Origin: Acidimicrobiales bacterium
GTDB lineage: Bacteria; Actinomycetota; Acidimicrobiia; Acidimicrobiales; JAUJNH01
Assembly (NCBI GenBank): GCA_030448245.1
Contig: JAUJNH010000001.1
Location: 129,960-193,959 of the forward strand
Reading direction: 5' to 3'
Length of the DNA: 64,000 nucleotides
The position numbers and the translations under genes were made by a program. This document shows, piece after piece, positions 56,940 through 64,000 of this stretch; within the stretch, counting starts at the first letter, position 1, and each line of letters begins with the position of its first letter. The notes beneath the pieces are model-generated. The model made no database searches and was not told the origin of the DNA. It saw nothing but the letters and a program-made list of their open reading frames with translations.

Positions 56940-58328
56940 GTGGGGGCCGTAAGCCGGGTGCTGGGGCGGCTGGAGCTGGCGTCGGCGCGGCGCCACGTCC
57001 GGCCGGTGGGCCCGCCGCCCAGCCCCGACCTCCCGGTGGGCCACCACGTGCTCCCCCAGATCGACCACATCGTGGTGCTGATGATGGAGAACCACTCCTT
57101 CGACCAGCACCTGGGCACGCTGGGGCGGGGTGACGGGCTGCCGGTCGACGAGACGGGCGCCCCCAGCTCGACCAACCCGGCCGGCGACGGCCGGCTCGTG
57201 CGGGCCCATCGGCTGGCGAGCACCACCCAGCAGGAGGGGGTGCCGGTCCAGACCTGGGAGGCCGTGCACCACCAGTGGGCCGACGGCCGCCTCGACGGGT
57301 TCGTCCGGGCGGCCGAGGGCCTGCGGCCCGGGGCCGACCCCGACGTCGCCATGGGCCACTGGACCGACGAGGACCTGCCCTTCTACGCAGGGCTGGCCCG
57401 CACCTTCCCGCTGGCCGACCGCTGGTTCGCGTCGTGCCTGGGGCCCACCTTCCCGAACCGGCGCTTCCTCATCGCCGGCACCGCCCACGGTCTCGTCGAC
57501 GACAAGCTGGCCCACACCATCGACCGGCCGCCGGCCGGCACGCTGTTCGACCTGCTCGAGGCCTCCGGCATCGCCTGGGCCAACTTCCACCCGGTGCCGC
57601 ACCACCTCCACCTGGCCCGGCGGGCGCTCGGCACCTCCGGCCTGCGCGCCGGTCGCGCCGGCCACCGCGCCCTCAACGGCGCCAGGCAGCGGGTGCGCCG
57701 CACCGAGACCACCGCCAAGTCGCTCCTGCAGTTCACGGCCGACACCTATCCCCTCGGGCTCCTGCGGTACGCCCGCCACGTGCGCTCGATCGACCACTTC
57801 CTCCAGGCCGCCGAGGCGGGCACGCTGCCGGCCGTCAGCATCGTCGACCCGCACTTCGAGGAGTGCTCGGAGGAGAACCCGCAGGACGTGCGGGAGGGCG
57901 AGGCGTTCGCGGGCCGGATCGTCGACGCCGTGCTGCACGGCGCCGGCTGGCCCCGGACCGTCCTCGTCTGGTTCTACGACGAGCACGGTGGCTACTACGA
58001 CCACGTTCCGCCGCCGGAGGCGGTCGAACCCGACGACGTCCCACCCCGGGGCGGCGGGCCGTGGCGGTTCGACCGCCTCGGCTTCCGGGTTCCGGCCGTG
58101 GTGGTGTCGCCCTTCGCCCGGCCCAGCCACGTGTCGAGCGTCGTCCGCGACCACACTGCGGTGCTCCGGCTGATCCAGCGCACCTGGAACCTGCCGGCGC
58201 TGACCCGGCGCGACGAGGCAGCCGACGACCTCCTCGACTGCCTCGACCTCGACGGCCCGCCCGCCTTCCTCGTGCCGCCCGACCTCCCGGCGCCGGCCCT
58301 CAGCCGCGAAGGAGAGGACGGGGGCTGA
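56940..58328 (+). CDS. Phospholipase C / acid phosphatase-like phosphoesterase (PF04185)
   Basis: A 462-residue enzyme: IDHIVVLMMENHSFDQHLGT holds the first metal-binding Glu-Asn and nucleophile region, GPTFPNRRFLIAGTAHG the next conserved box, and VWFYDEHGGYYDHVPPP plus SPFARPSHVSS the C-terminal metal site. Members cleave phospholipids or phosphomonoesters. No signal peptide or Tat motif is seen, unlike secreted plc genes, so it may act in the cytoplasm or the N-terminus may be miscalled. Confidence 0.88.
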   Translation: MGAVSRVLGRLELASARRHVRPVGPPPSPDLPVGHHVLPQIDHIVVLMMENHSFDQHLGTLGRGDGLPVDETGAPSSTNPAGDGRLVRAHRLASTTQQEGVPVQTWEAVHHQWADGRLDGFVRAAEGLRPGADPDVAMGHWTDEDLPFYAGLARTFPLADRWFASCLGPTFPNRRFLIAGTAHGLVDDKLAHTIDRPPAGTLFDLLEASGIAWANFHPVPHHLHLARRALGTSGLRAGRAGHRALNGARQRVRRTETTAKSLLQFTADTYPLGLLRYARHVRSIDHFLQAAEAGTLPAVSIVDPHFEECSEENPQDVREGEAFAGRIVDAVLHGAGWPRTVLVWFYDEHGGYYDHVPPPEAVEPDDVPPRGGGPWRFDRLGFRVPAVVVSPFARPSHVSSVVRDHTAVLRLIQRTWNLPALTRRDEAADDLLDCLDLDGPPAFLVPPDLPAPALSREGEDGG

Positions 58329-58371
58329 GCCTCTTGGCCCGACGGGGAGCGGGCTTGGCAGAATGCGGCCC

Positions 58372-59079
58372 ATGCCCCGCTCAACCTGGAACCCCTGTGA
58401 TGGCGCCGTCGTCCTCGCCCCCAGCCTGCTGGCCGCCGACTTCGGCAACCTGGCCGGCGCCATCAAGGACCTGGAGGGCAGCGGCACCGAGCGCCTCCAC
58501 GTCGACGTGATGGACGGCGCCTTCGTCCCCAACTTCACCTTCGGGACCGACACCGTCCGGGCCCTGAAGAAGCTGACCGACCTGCCGCTCGAGCTGCACC
58601 TGATGATCGTCGAGCCCGAACGCCACCTCGAGACCTTTGCCAAGGCCGGCGCCGACGCCATCACGGTGCACTACGAGGTGTCGCCCCACCTGCACCGCAC
58701 CCTGACCGAGATCCGCAAGCTCGACTGCCGGGCCGGCGCCGCCATCAACCCCAGCACGCCCGCGTCGTGCCTCGACGACGTGCTGGAGTGGATCGACCTG
58801 GCCCTCGTCATGACGATCAACCCCGGCTGGGGCGGCCAGAAGCTCATCCCCCGCATGCTCAACAAGGTCGAGCAGGTGCGGGGCTCGATCGAGCGCCAGG
58901 GGCTGCCCACGGAGGTCGAGGTGGACGGCGGGGTCGACGCCACCAACGCCAGGTCCTGCGTCGACGCCGGGGCCAACGTGCTGGTGGCCGGCTCGGCCGT
59001 CTTCAGCCACGCGGACGGCCCGGCCGCCGGCGGGCGGGCCGTGCTCGAGGCTGCGGGGGCGGCGGAGGCCAACCGGTAA
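58372..59079 (+). CDS. rpe: Ribulose-phosphate 3-epimerase
   Basis: A TIM-barrel epimerase of ~235 residues: LAPSLLAADFGNL, RLHVDVMDGAFVPNFTFG, LPLELHLMIVEPERHL, VMTINPGWGGQKLI and VEVDGGVDATNA, with metal-binding His/Asp in these boxes. The ATG at 58372 follows CAGAAT (58359-58364) at 8 bases. It interconverts ribulose-5-P and xylulose-5-P. dapA follows after 9 bp. Confidence 0.94.
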   Translation: MPRSTWNPCDGAVVLAPSLLAADFGNLAGAIKDLEGSGTERLHVDVMDGAFVPNFTFGTDTVRALKKLTDLPLELHLMIVEPERHLETFAKAGADAITVHYEVSPHLHRTLTEIRKLDCRAGAAINPSTPASCLDDVLEWIDLALVMTINPGWGGQKLIPRMLNKVEQVRGSIERQGLPTEVEVDGGVDATNARSCVDAGANVLVAGSAVFSHADGPAAGGRAVLEAAGAAEANR

Positions 59080-59088
59080 CCTGCGGTC

Positions 59089-59982
59089 ATGTCCGGACCT
59101 GGGCGCTTCGGCGGCGTCGTCACCGCCATGGCCACCCCGTTCGACGACGACGGCGCCCTCGACCTCGACGGCGCCGCCCGCCTGGCCCGCTGGCTGGTCG
59201 AGCACGGCAACGACGGCCTGGTCGTCGCCGGGACGACCGGCGAGGCACCAGCCCTCAGCGACGACGAGAAGCGTGACCTGTGGCGGGCCGTGTCAGAGGC
59301 CGTGACCGTCCCGGTCATCGCCGGGGCGGGCAGCAACGACACCCGCCACTCGGTGGCCATGACCAAGGCGGCGGCCGAGGCCGGCGCGGCGGGGATCCTG
59401 GCCGTGTGCCCGTACTACAGCCGGCCGTCGCAAGCCGGGATCGAAGCCCACCTCCGGGCCATCGCCGCAGCCACCGACCTGCCGGTGGTGATCTACGACA
59501 TCCCGGTGCGCACCGGGCGGAAGGTCTCGAACGACGTGCTGGTCCGGCTGCACCGCGAGGTGCCCAACGTGGTGGCCGTCAAGGACGCGGCCAGCGACCC
59601 GTGGTCCACGGCCCAGCTGCTCGCCGCCGCCCCCGGCCTCGAGCTCTACAGCGGCGAGGACCGCCTCACGCTGCCGTTGCTGTCGATCGGCGCCTGCGGC
59701 ACCGTGGGCGTGGCCACCCACTGGACGGGGCGCCTCCACCAGCGGCTGTTCGAGGCCTTCTGGAAGGGTGACGTGCACGAGGCCAGCCAGATCAACACCC
59801 GGATGCTGCCCTCCTTCGCCTTTGAGAGCACCGACGACGCTCCCAACCCGGTGCCCACCAAGGCGGTGCTCCGCCACCTGGGGCTGCCCGCCGGCCAGTG
59901 CCGCCTCCCCGTGGGCCCGGCGCCCGAAGGGCTCGAGGCTGCCGCCGCCGCCCTGCTCGCCCCCCTCGGCGACGACCTGTGA
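59089..59982 (+). CDS. dapA: 4-hydroxy-tetrahydrodipicolinate synthase DapA
   Basis: A 297-residue TIM-barrel lyase. GLVVAGTTGEAPALSDDEK (GTTGE), Tyr in VVIYDIPVRTGRKVS, Schiff-base Lys in VVAVKDAASD and GACGTVGVATHW. Condenses pyruvate with aspartate semialdehyde in lysine/diaminopimelate synthesis. ATG 59089 is 7 bases after TAACCT (59077-59082), which overlaps the rpe stop. Its stop TGA lies in CTGTGAGCG, the same sequence that precedes rnj. Confidence 0.95.
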   Translation: MSGPGRFGGVVTAMATPFDDDGALDLDGAARLARWLVEHGNDGLVVAGTTGEAPALSDDEKRDLWRAVSEAVTVPVIAGAGSNDTRHSVAMTKAAAEAGAAGILAVCPYYSRPSQAGIEAHLRAIAAATDLPVVIYDIPVRTGRKVSNDVLVRLHREVPNVVAVKDAASDPWSTAQLLAAAPGLELYSGEDRLTLPLLSIGACGTVGVATHWTGRLHQRLFEAFWKGDVHEASQINTRMLPSFAFESTDDAPNPVPTKAVLRHLGLPAGQCRLPVGPAPEGLEAAAAALLAPLGDDL

Positions 59983-60403
59983 GCGGAGCGAGCGAGCCGG
60001 TGAGGACCGAGCGTCGCCTGTCTGGACTGAGGAGCGGGGGAGGCGAGCCCGGTGGGCGAGCCGGAGGAGCGACGAGGGAAGGCAGGCGGACAGCGAGGGC
60101 CGACACACGGCGGGGAGCAGTGAGCGATGCGAGCGAGCCGGTGAGGGCCGAGCGTCGCCTGTCTGGACTGAGGAGCGGGGGAGGCGAGCCCGGTGGGCGA
60201 GCCGGAGGAGCGACGAGGGAAGGCAGGCGGACAGCGAGGGCCGACACACGGCGGGGAGCAGTGAGCGATGCGAGCGAGCCGGTGAGGACCGAGCGTCGCC
60301 TGTCTGGACTGAGGAGCGGGGGAGGCGAGCCCGGTGGGCGAGCCGGAGGAGCGACGAGGGAAGGCAGGCGGACAGCGAGGGCCGACACACGGCGGGAAGC
60401 ACT
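59979..60403 (+). repeat. Three 141-bp tandem repeats between dapA and rnj
   Basis: The 421-bp dapA-rnj gap is filled by three near-identical 141-bp units whose AGCGAGCCGG starts at 59991, 60132 and 60273, with one substitution in copy 2. Units begin GTGAGCG(G/A)(A/T)GCG, and the rnj start reads GTGAGCGCAGCGG, so the array is bounded by CTGTGAGCG on both sides (59977-59985, 60402-60410). The unit is 47 codons, so long frames stay open through it, but codon content gives no sign of a real protein. Confidence 0.9.
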
Positions 60404-62064
60404 GTGAGCGCAGCGGTCCGGGTCACGTTCCTGGGGGGTCTGGGGGAGATCGGCCGCAACTGCGCCGCCGTCGAGGTCGAGGGCCGGTTGCTGCTCCTCG
60501 ACTGCGGCCTCATGTTCCCGACGACCGAGATGCCGGGCGTCGACCTGGTGCTGCCCGACTTCTCGTGGCTGCTGAAGAACCGTGACCGGATCGAGGGCGC
60601 CGTGCTCACCCACGGCCACGAGGACCACGTCGGCGCCCTGCAGTTCCTGCTGCGCGAGCTGTCGTTCCCGCTCTTCGGCTCGGCGCTGACGCTGGGGCTG
60701 GCCCGGGGCCGGATCGAGGAGGCCGGGCTGCTCGGCCGCACGAAGCTGGTGCCGGTGGTCGACGGCGAGCGCCGCCGGATCGGCCCGTTCGACGTCGAGT
60801 TCATCCCGGTCACCCACTCGGTGCCCCACGGCTTCGCCACCTGCTTCCGCACCCCCAGGGCAACATCCTCCACTCCGGCGACTTCAAGATCGACCTGAAC
60901 CCGGTCGACGGGCGGCGCACCGGGCTGGCCCGCATCGGCGCCATCGCCGACGGCGAGGGCATCCGGCTGCTGCTGAGCGACTCGACCAACGCCGAGGAGC
61001 CGGGCCACACCACCTCGGAGTCCGAGGTGGGCCGGGTGCTGGCCGACCTGATCCGCAAGGCCGACGGCAAGCGCGTGGTGCTGGCCTGCTTCGCCAGTCA
61101 CATCCACCGCATCCAGCAGGTCATCGACGCCGCCGTCTCCCAGGGTCGCACGGTGGCCACGCTGGGCCGGTCGATGAACCGCAACGTGCGACTGGCTCGC
61201 GAGCTGGGCGTGCTGCACTACGAGGACCGCTCGCTGATCGACATCGAGGATGCCGGGAAGGTGCCCCGCGAGAAGCTGCTCATCGTCAGCACCGGCAGCC
61301 AGGGCGAGCCCATGAGCGCCCTGTCCCTGATGGCGGCCGGTGAGAACCGGTGGCTGACGGTGGGGGAGGGCGACCTGGTGATCCTGTCCAGCCACGCCAT
61401 CCCCGGCAACGAGACCAGCGTCGGCAAGGTCATCGACGGCCTCACCCGCCGGGGCTGCGAGGTCGTCCACTCGGGCCTGGCCGACGTCCACGTCTCCGGC
61501 CACGCCATGCAGGGCGAGCTGAAGACCCTGCTGTCGGTGGCCAAGCCCGAGTACTTCATCCCCGTGCACGGCGAGTTCCGCCACCTTCGCCACCACGCTG
61601 ACCTGGCCACCGGCATGGGCGTCGAGGCCGACAAGGTGCTGCTGTGCGAGGACGGCGACGTGGTCCGCCTCGACGAGCAGACCGTCGACTTCGACGGCGA
61701 GGTGCCGGCCGGCTACCTGTACGTCGACGGCATCGTCGGCGACGTCGGCCACGGCGTGCTGCGGGACCGGCGGGTCCTGTCGGAGGAAGGCGTCGTCGTG
61801 GTGGTCGTGACGGTGGACGTCAAGACGGGGGAGGTGGTGAGCGGCCCGGAGATCATCACCCGGGGCTGGGTCCACGCCCCGGACGCCGAGCCCCTCCTCG
61901 ACGAGGCTCGGCAGGTGGTGCGGGGGGCGCTGGAGAAGCTCGACCACCGGGGCGGAGTCGAGCTCGACCAGGTCCAGCGGGCGGCCCGACAGGCGCTGGG
62001 CAAGTTCGTCAACGAGCGCACCAGGCGGCGGCCGATGATCGTGCCCGTCGTCATGGAGGTCTGA
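60404..62064 (+). CDS. rnj: Ribonuclease J (one frameshift)
   Basis: A metallo-beta-lactamase/beta-CASP RNase with both endo- and 5' exo-activity in relatives. GTG 60404 (VSAAVRVTFLGGLGEIGRN), metal motif HGHEDH near residues 70-75 and VTHSVPHGFATCFRTP. One C is missing near 60855 (ACCCC-AGG): QGNILHSGDFKIDLNP follows in another frame. Next come LLLSDSTNAEEPGHT, VSTGSQGEPMSALSLM, IPGNETSVGKVIDGLTRRG and VSGHAMQGELKTLL. It ends MIVPVVMEV. dapA-rnj is the normal actinobacterial pair. Confidence 0.92.
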
Positions 62065-62116
62065 GCGGGGCGCCTCGTGTCGCTGTTGCCCGGGAAGGTT
62101 CCCTAGGGTGCCCCCC

Positions 62117-62767
62117 GTGCACGTCGGGATCGTTGGAGGTACGGGGCCAGCCGGGATGGGGCTGGCCCTGCGCCTGGCCGCCGCCGAGGTCGAGGTCACC
62201 GTTGGCAGCCGGACCGCTGAGCGGGCCGCCCAGAAGGTGGACGAGGCGCTCGAGCGCTGGACCGATCGGCACCTGACGATCGGCCGGACCCAGAACGCGG
62301 AGGCCGCCGGCGCCGACATCGTGGTGCTGGCCACGCCCTGGGACGCCGCGGTCGCCACCGCCACCGACCTGGCCGACGCCCTGGCCGGCAAGGTGGTGGT
62401 CAGCATGGCCAACGCCCTGCAGCGCGTGGGCGACGAGTTCCAGCCCCTCATCCCGCCGCGAGGCTCGGTGGCCGAGAGCGTCCAGGCCGCCCTCGAGCGC
62501 AGCCACGTCGGCGCCGCCTTCCACCACGTCCCGGCCCGCCTGCTCGGCAACCTCGACCAGCCGATGGACTGCGACGTGCTCGTCTGCGGCGACCGGCCCG
62601 AGGCGGTGGCCCAGACCGAGGCGCTCGTGGGCTCCATCCCCGGGCTCCGCCCGGTCACCGCCGGCACCCTGTCGCTGGCTGGTGCCATCGAGGCGTTCAC
62701 CGGCGTGCTGCTCAACGTGAACGTGCGTCACAAGGCGAGGGCCAGCATCAAGCTGACCGGGTTGTAG
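62117..62767 (+). CDS. npdG: F420-dependent NADP reductase-like protein (NpdG)
   Basis: A ~217-residue Rossmann protein: VGIVGGTGPAGMGLALRLAA (GXGXXG), VTVGSRTAERA, DIVVLATPWDA and GKVVVSMANALQRV. The C-terminal half has GAAFHHVPARLLGN and DVLVCGD, matching NADPH:F420 reductases (npdG/fno). GTG 62117 is 8 bases after TAGGGT (62104-62109), so I prefer it to the GTG at 62108 that overlaps the hexamer. The stop abuts mshC. It implies coenzyme F420 use. Confidence 0.85.
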   Translation: MHVGIVGGTGPAGMGLALRLAAAEVEVTVGSRTAERAAQKVDEALERWTDRHLTIGRTQNAEAAGADIVVLATPWDAAVATATDLADALAGKVVVSMANALQRVGDEFQPLIPPRGSVAESVQAALERSHVGAAFHHVPARLLGNLDQPMDCDVLVCGDRPEAVAQTEALVGSIPGLRPVTAGTLSLAGAIEAFTGVLLNVNVRHKARASIKLTGL

Positions 62768-63883
62768 GTGCGGCTGTTCTGCACCTCACGGCGCGAGGTG
62801 ATGCCATTCGAGCCGGGCCCCACGGTCACGATGTACACGTGCGGCATCACGCCGTACGACTCGGCCCACATGGGCCACGCCGCGGTGTACGTGACCTTCG
62901 ACGTCCTGCAGCGGCGCCTGCGTGACCTAGGCCACCGGACCCTGTGCGTGCGGAACGTCACCGACATCGACGACCCGCTGTTCGCAAAGGCGCGCCAGCT
63001 CGGCGTGCACTACCTCGACCTGGCGGCCGAGGAGCTGGCTCGCTTCGATGCCTGCATGGCGGCCCTCGGCCTCCTCCCCAGCTTCAGCGAGCCCCGGGCG
63101 ACCGGCGCCATCCCGGACATCCTCGGCTTCATCGGCATGGTGCTGGACCGGGGCCACGCCTACGAGGCAGGGGGCAGCGTCTACTTCTCGGTCGCCTCGT
63201 TCCCCCCCTTCGGTGAGGTCAGCGGGTACGGCCGCGACCACATGCTGGCCCTGGCCGCCGAGCGCGGCGGCAGGACCGACGACCCGGCCAAGCGCGACCC
63301 GCTCGACTTCGTGCTGTGGCAGCCCTCGGCCGAGGACGAGCCGACGTGGCAGAGCCTGTGGGGCCCGGGTCGCCCGGGCTGGCACGTGGAGTGCAGCGCC
63401 CTGGCCCTGCGTGAGCTGGGCACGACGATCGACCTGCACGGCGGTGGGACCGACCTGATCTTCCCGCACCACGAGTGCGAGCGGGCCCAGTCCGAGGCGG
63501 CCACGGGTGAGGCCTTCGTGCGCCACTGGATGCACGTGGGCATGGTCAGCCTGGGGGGCGAGAAGATGTCGAAGAGCCTCGGCAACCTCGTCTTCGTGTC
63601 CGACCTGCTGAAGGAGTGGGAGCCGGACGCCGTGCGCCTGGCCATCCTGGCCCACCACTACCGCGGCGGCTTCGACTGGGACGACGACCTCATGCCCGCG
63701 GCCGCCGAGCGCCTCGACCGGTGGCGGGCCGCCGGCCCGGGAGATGCGGCCCTCGACGGTGTCCGAGCCGCCCTCGACGACGACCTCGACACGCCGGCGG
63801 CACTGGCTGCGATCGACCACGCCGCCGCCTCGGGTGCGGGCGTCTTCGAGCCCGCGGCGCTCCTCGGCGTGGGCCTCAGCTGA
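62768..63883 (+). CDS. MshC-like cysteine ligase (mycothiol synthesis), possibly CysS paralogue
   Basis: A 371-residue class I synthetase-fold enzyme. Cys25 in MYTCGITPYDSAHMGHAA, the MshC-style version of the HIGH motif, RNVTDIDDP, GWHVECSAL, LIFPHHECERAQ and KMSKS in GGEKMSKSLGN. There is no anticodon-binding C-terminal domain, so it is shorter than CysS and fits MshC, which joins cysteine to GlcN-inositol. The N-terminus lacks the ~15-20 residues usual in MshC, and HHECE keeps the Glu zinc ligand of CysS, so some doubt remains. Starts directly after npdG. Confidence 0.8.
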   Translation: MRLFCTSRREVMPFEPGPTVTMYTCGITPYDSAHMGHAAVYVTFDVLQRRLRDLGHRTLCVRNVTDIDDPLFAKARQLGVHYLDLAAEELARFDACMAALGLLPSFSEPRATGAIPDILGFIGMVLDRGHAYEAGGSVYFSVASFPPFGEVSGYGRDHMLALAAERGGRTDDPAKRDPLDFVLWQPSAEDEPTWQSLWGPGRPGWHVECSALALRELGTTIDLHGGGTDLIFPHHECERAQSEAATGEAFVRHWMHVGMVSLGGEKMSKSLGNLVFVSDLLKEWEPDAVRLAILAHHYRGGFDWDDDLMPAAAERLDRWRAAGPGDAALDGVRAALDDDLDTPAALAAIDHAAASGAGVFEPAALLGVGLS

Positions 63884-63901
63884 CCTGTCACCCCAGCAGC
63901 C

Positions 63902-64000
63902 ATGGCCGGACCCGCTCACCCGCCGGCTGACGCCGCCACCGCCGCCACCTGGGAGGCTCTGCGAGAGCAGACCGCGCCAGCAGCCTTCACCGAGGCCGTC
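63902..64000 (+). CDS. Start of an unidentified gene (cut by window end)
   Basis: ATG 63902 opens 33 codons to the window edge, beginning AGPAHPPADAATAATWEALR. The short visible part, Ala-rich with no motif, does not allow a family call. It follows mshC by 18 bp and may belong to the same operon. Confidence 0.4.
   Translation, partial: MAGPAHPPADAATAATWEALREQTAPAAFTEAV

Noticed and set aside
59979-60403. Repeat array as CRISPR or as a coding N-terminal extension of RNase J
   Set aside because: There are no unique spacers, and RNase J aligns from the GTG at 60404; the upstream frame is Arg/Gly/Ser-rich with no homology.
59293-62715. Very long minus-strand open frame opposite dapA, the repeat array and rnj
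   Set aside because: It is antisense to well-identified genes, carries no known motif and is an effect of high GC; the 141-bp repeats keep it open because their length is a multiple of three.

Overview
The window is high-GC bacterial chromosome, dense with genes, and reads as an actinobacterium, probably from the Acidimicrobiia or a near relative. This rests on gene content and order, not on a database search. Actinobacterial marks are a WhiG-type sigma factor, DUF2469, an F420-dependent NADP reductase (npdG-like), a mycothiol-ligase-like enzyme (MshC), an Lsr2-type DNA-binding domain, a Rv2466c/DsbA-like protein, an archaeal/eukaryotic-type prolyl-tRNA synthetase, frequent GTG starts and many apparently leaderless genes. 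No rRNA, tRNA, CRISPR array or intact transposon was seen.

Layout. (1) 1-7.1 kb, protein export and ribosome maturation: ftsY (end), ffh, rpsP, a KH protein, rimM, [Ser/Thr kinase on the minus strand], trmD, rplS, lepB, DUF2469, yraN. (2) 7.1-13 kb: a small zinc-finger/membrane pair, comM, dprA, whiG and a secreted degenerate-LytM plus lipase fusion. (3) 13-26.8 kb: rpsB, tsf, pyrH, frr, cdsA, dxr, rseP, alkB-like, ispG, a methyltransferase, small proteins, topoisomerase IB and proS. Dxr and IspG belong to the non-mevalonate isoprenoid pathway, and CdsA/RseP to the membrane envelope. (4) 27-42.7 kb, transcription/translation: rimP, nusA, ylxR, infB, a badly frame-broken membrane protein, ylxP, rbfA, nrnA, truB, ribF, arfB, rpsO, pnp and an M16 peptidase. 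(5) 42.9-58.3 kb, more accessory: redox proteins, a marR-cupin-DUF5990 operon, dapB, an Lsr2/DUF4190 membrane fusion, a DedA-like protein, fadD, a mismatch glycosylase, two TetR regulators, a diiron protein, a DUF3105 lipoprotein, a LigD polymerase domain, BI-1 and a phospholipase-C-like enzyme. (6) 58.4-64 kb: rpe, dapA, a tandem-repeat array, RNase J, npdG and mshC. The order rpsO-pnp-M16-dapB-...-dapA-rnj is the usual actinobacterial order stretched by the accessory block.

Two things colour the whole window. First, at least ten genes (rpsB, cdsA, dxr, infB, rnj, frr, an FMN reductase, the 32.2-33.5 kb gene, the Lsr2 fusion and a secreted protein) contain single-base frameshifts, many in or next to G/C runs, that restore family-typical protein when undone. 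Most look like consensus errors of a draft assembly, so broken essential genes should be read with that in mind. Second, several direct duplications sit at gene boundaries: 55 bp over the rimP start, 3 x 141 bp between dapA and rnj, 33-bp units at the pyrH start, 7 x 9 bp in the rpsB tail and about 190-bp repeats before rbfA.

I did not find a clear new multi-gene defence or biosynthetic system. The best leads are the membrane protein with an N-terminal Lsr2-type DNA-binding domain (46.4-47.7 kb), the LytM/lipase fusion beside whiG, the loss of RRF domain II, the gene-boundary repeat array, and the self-contained leaderless tetR-diiron unit with a perfect 11-bp-arm palindrome.
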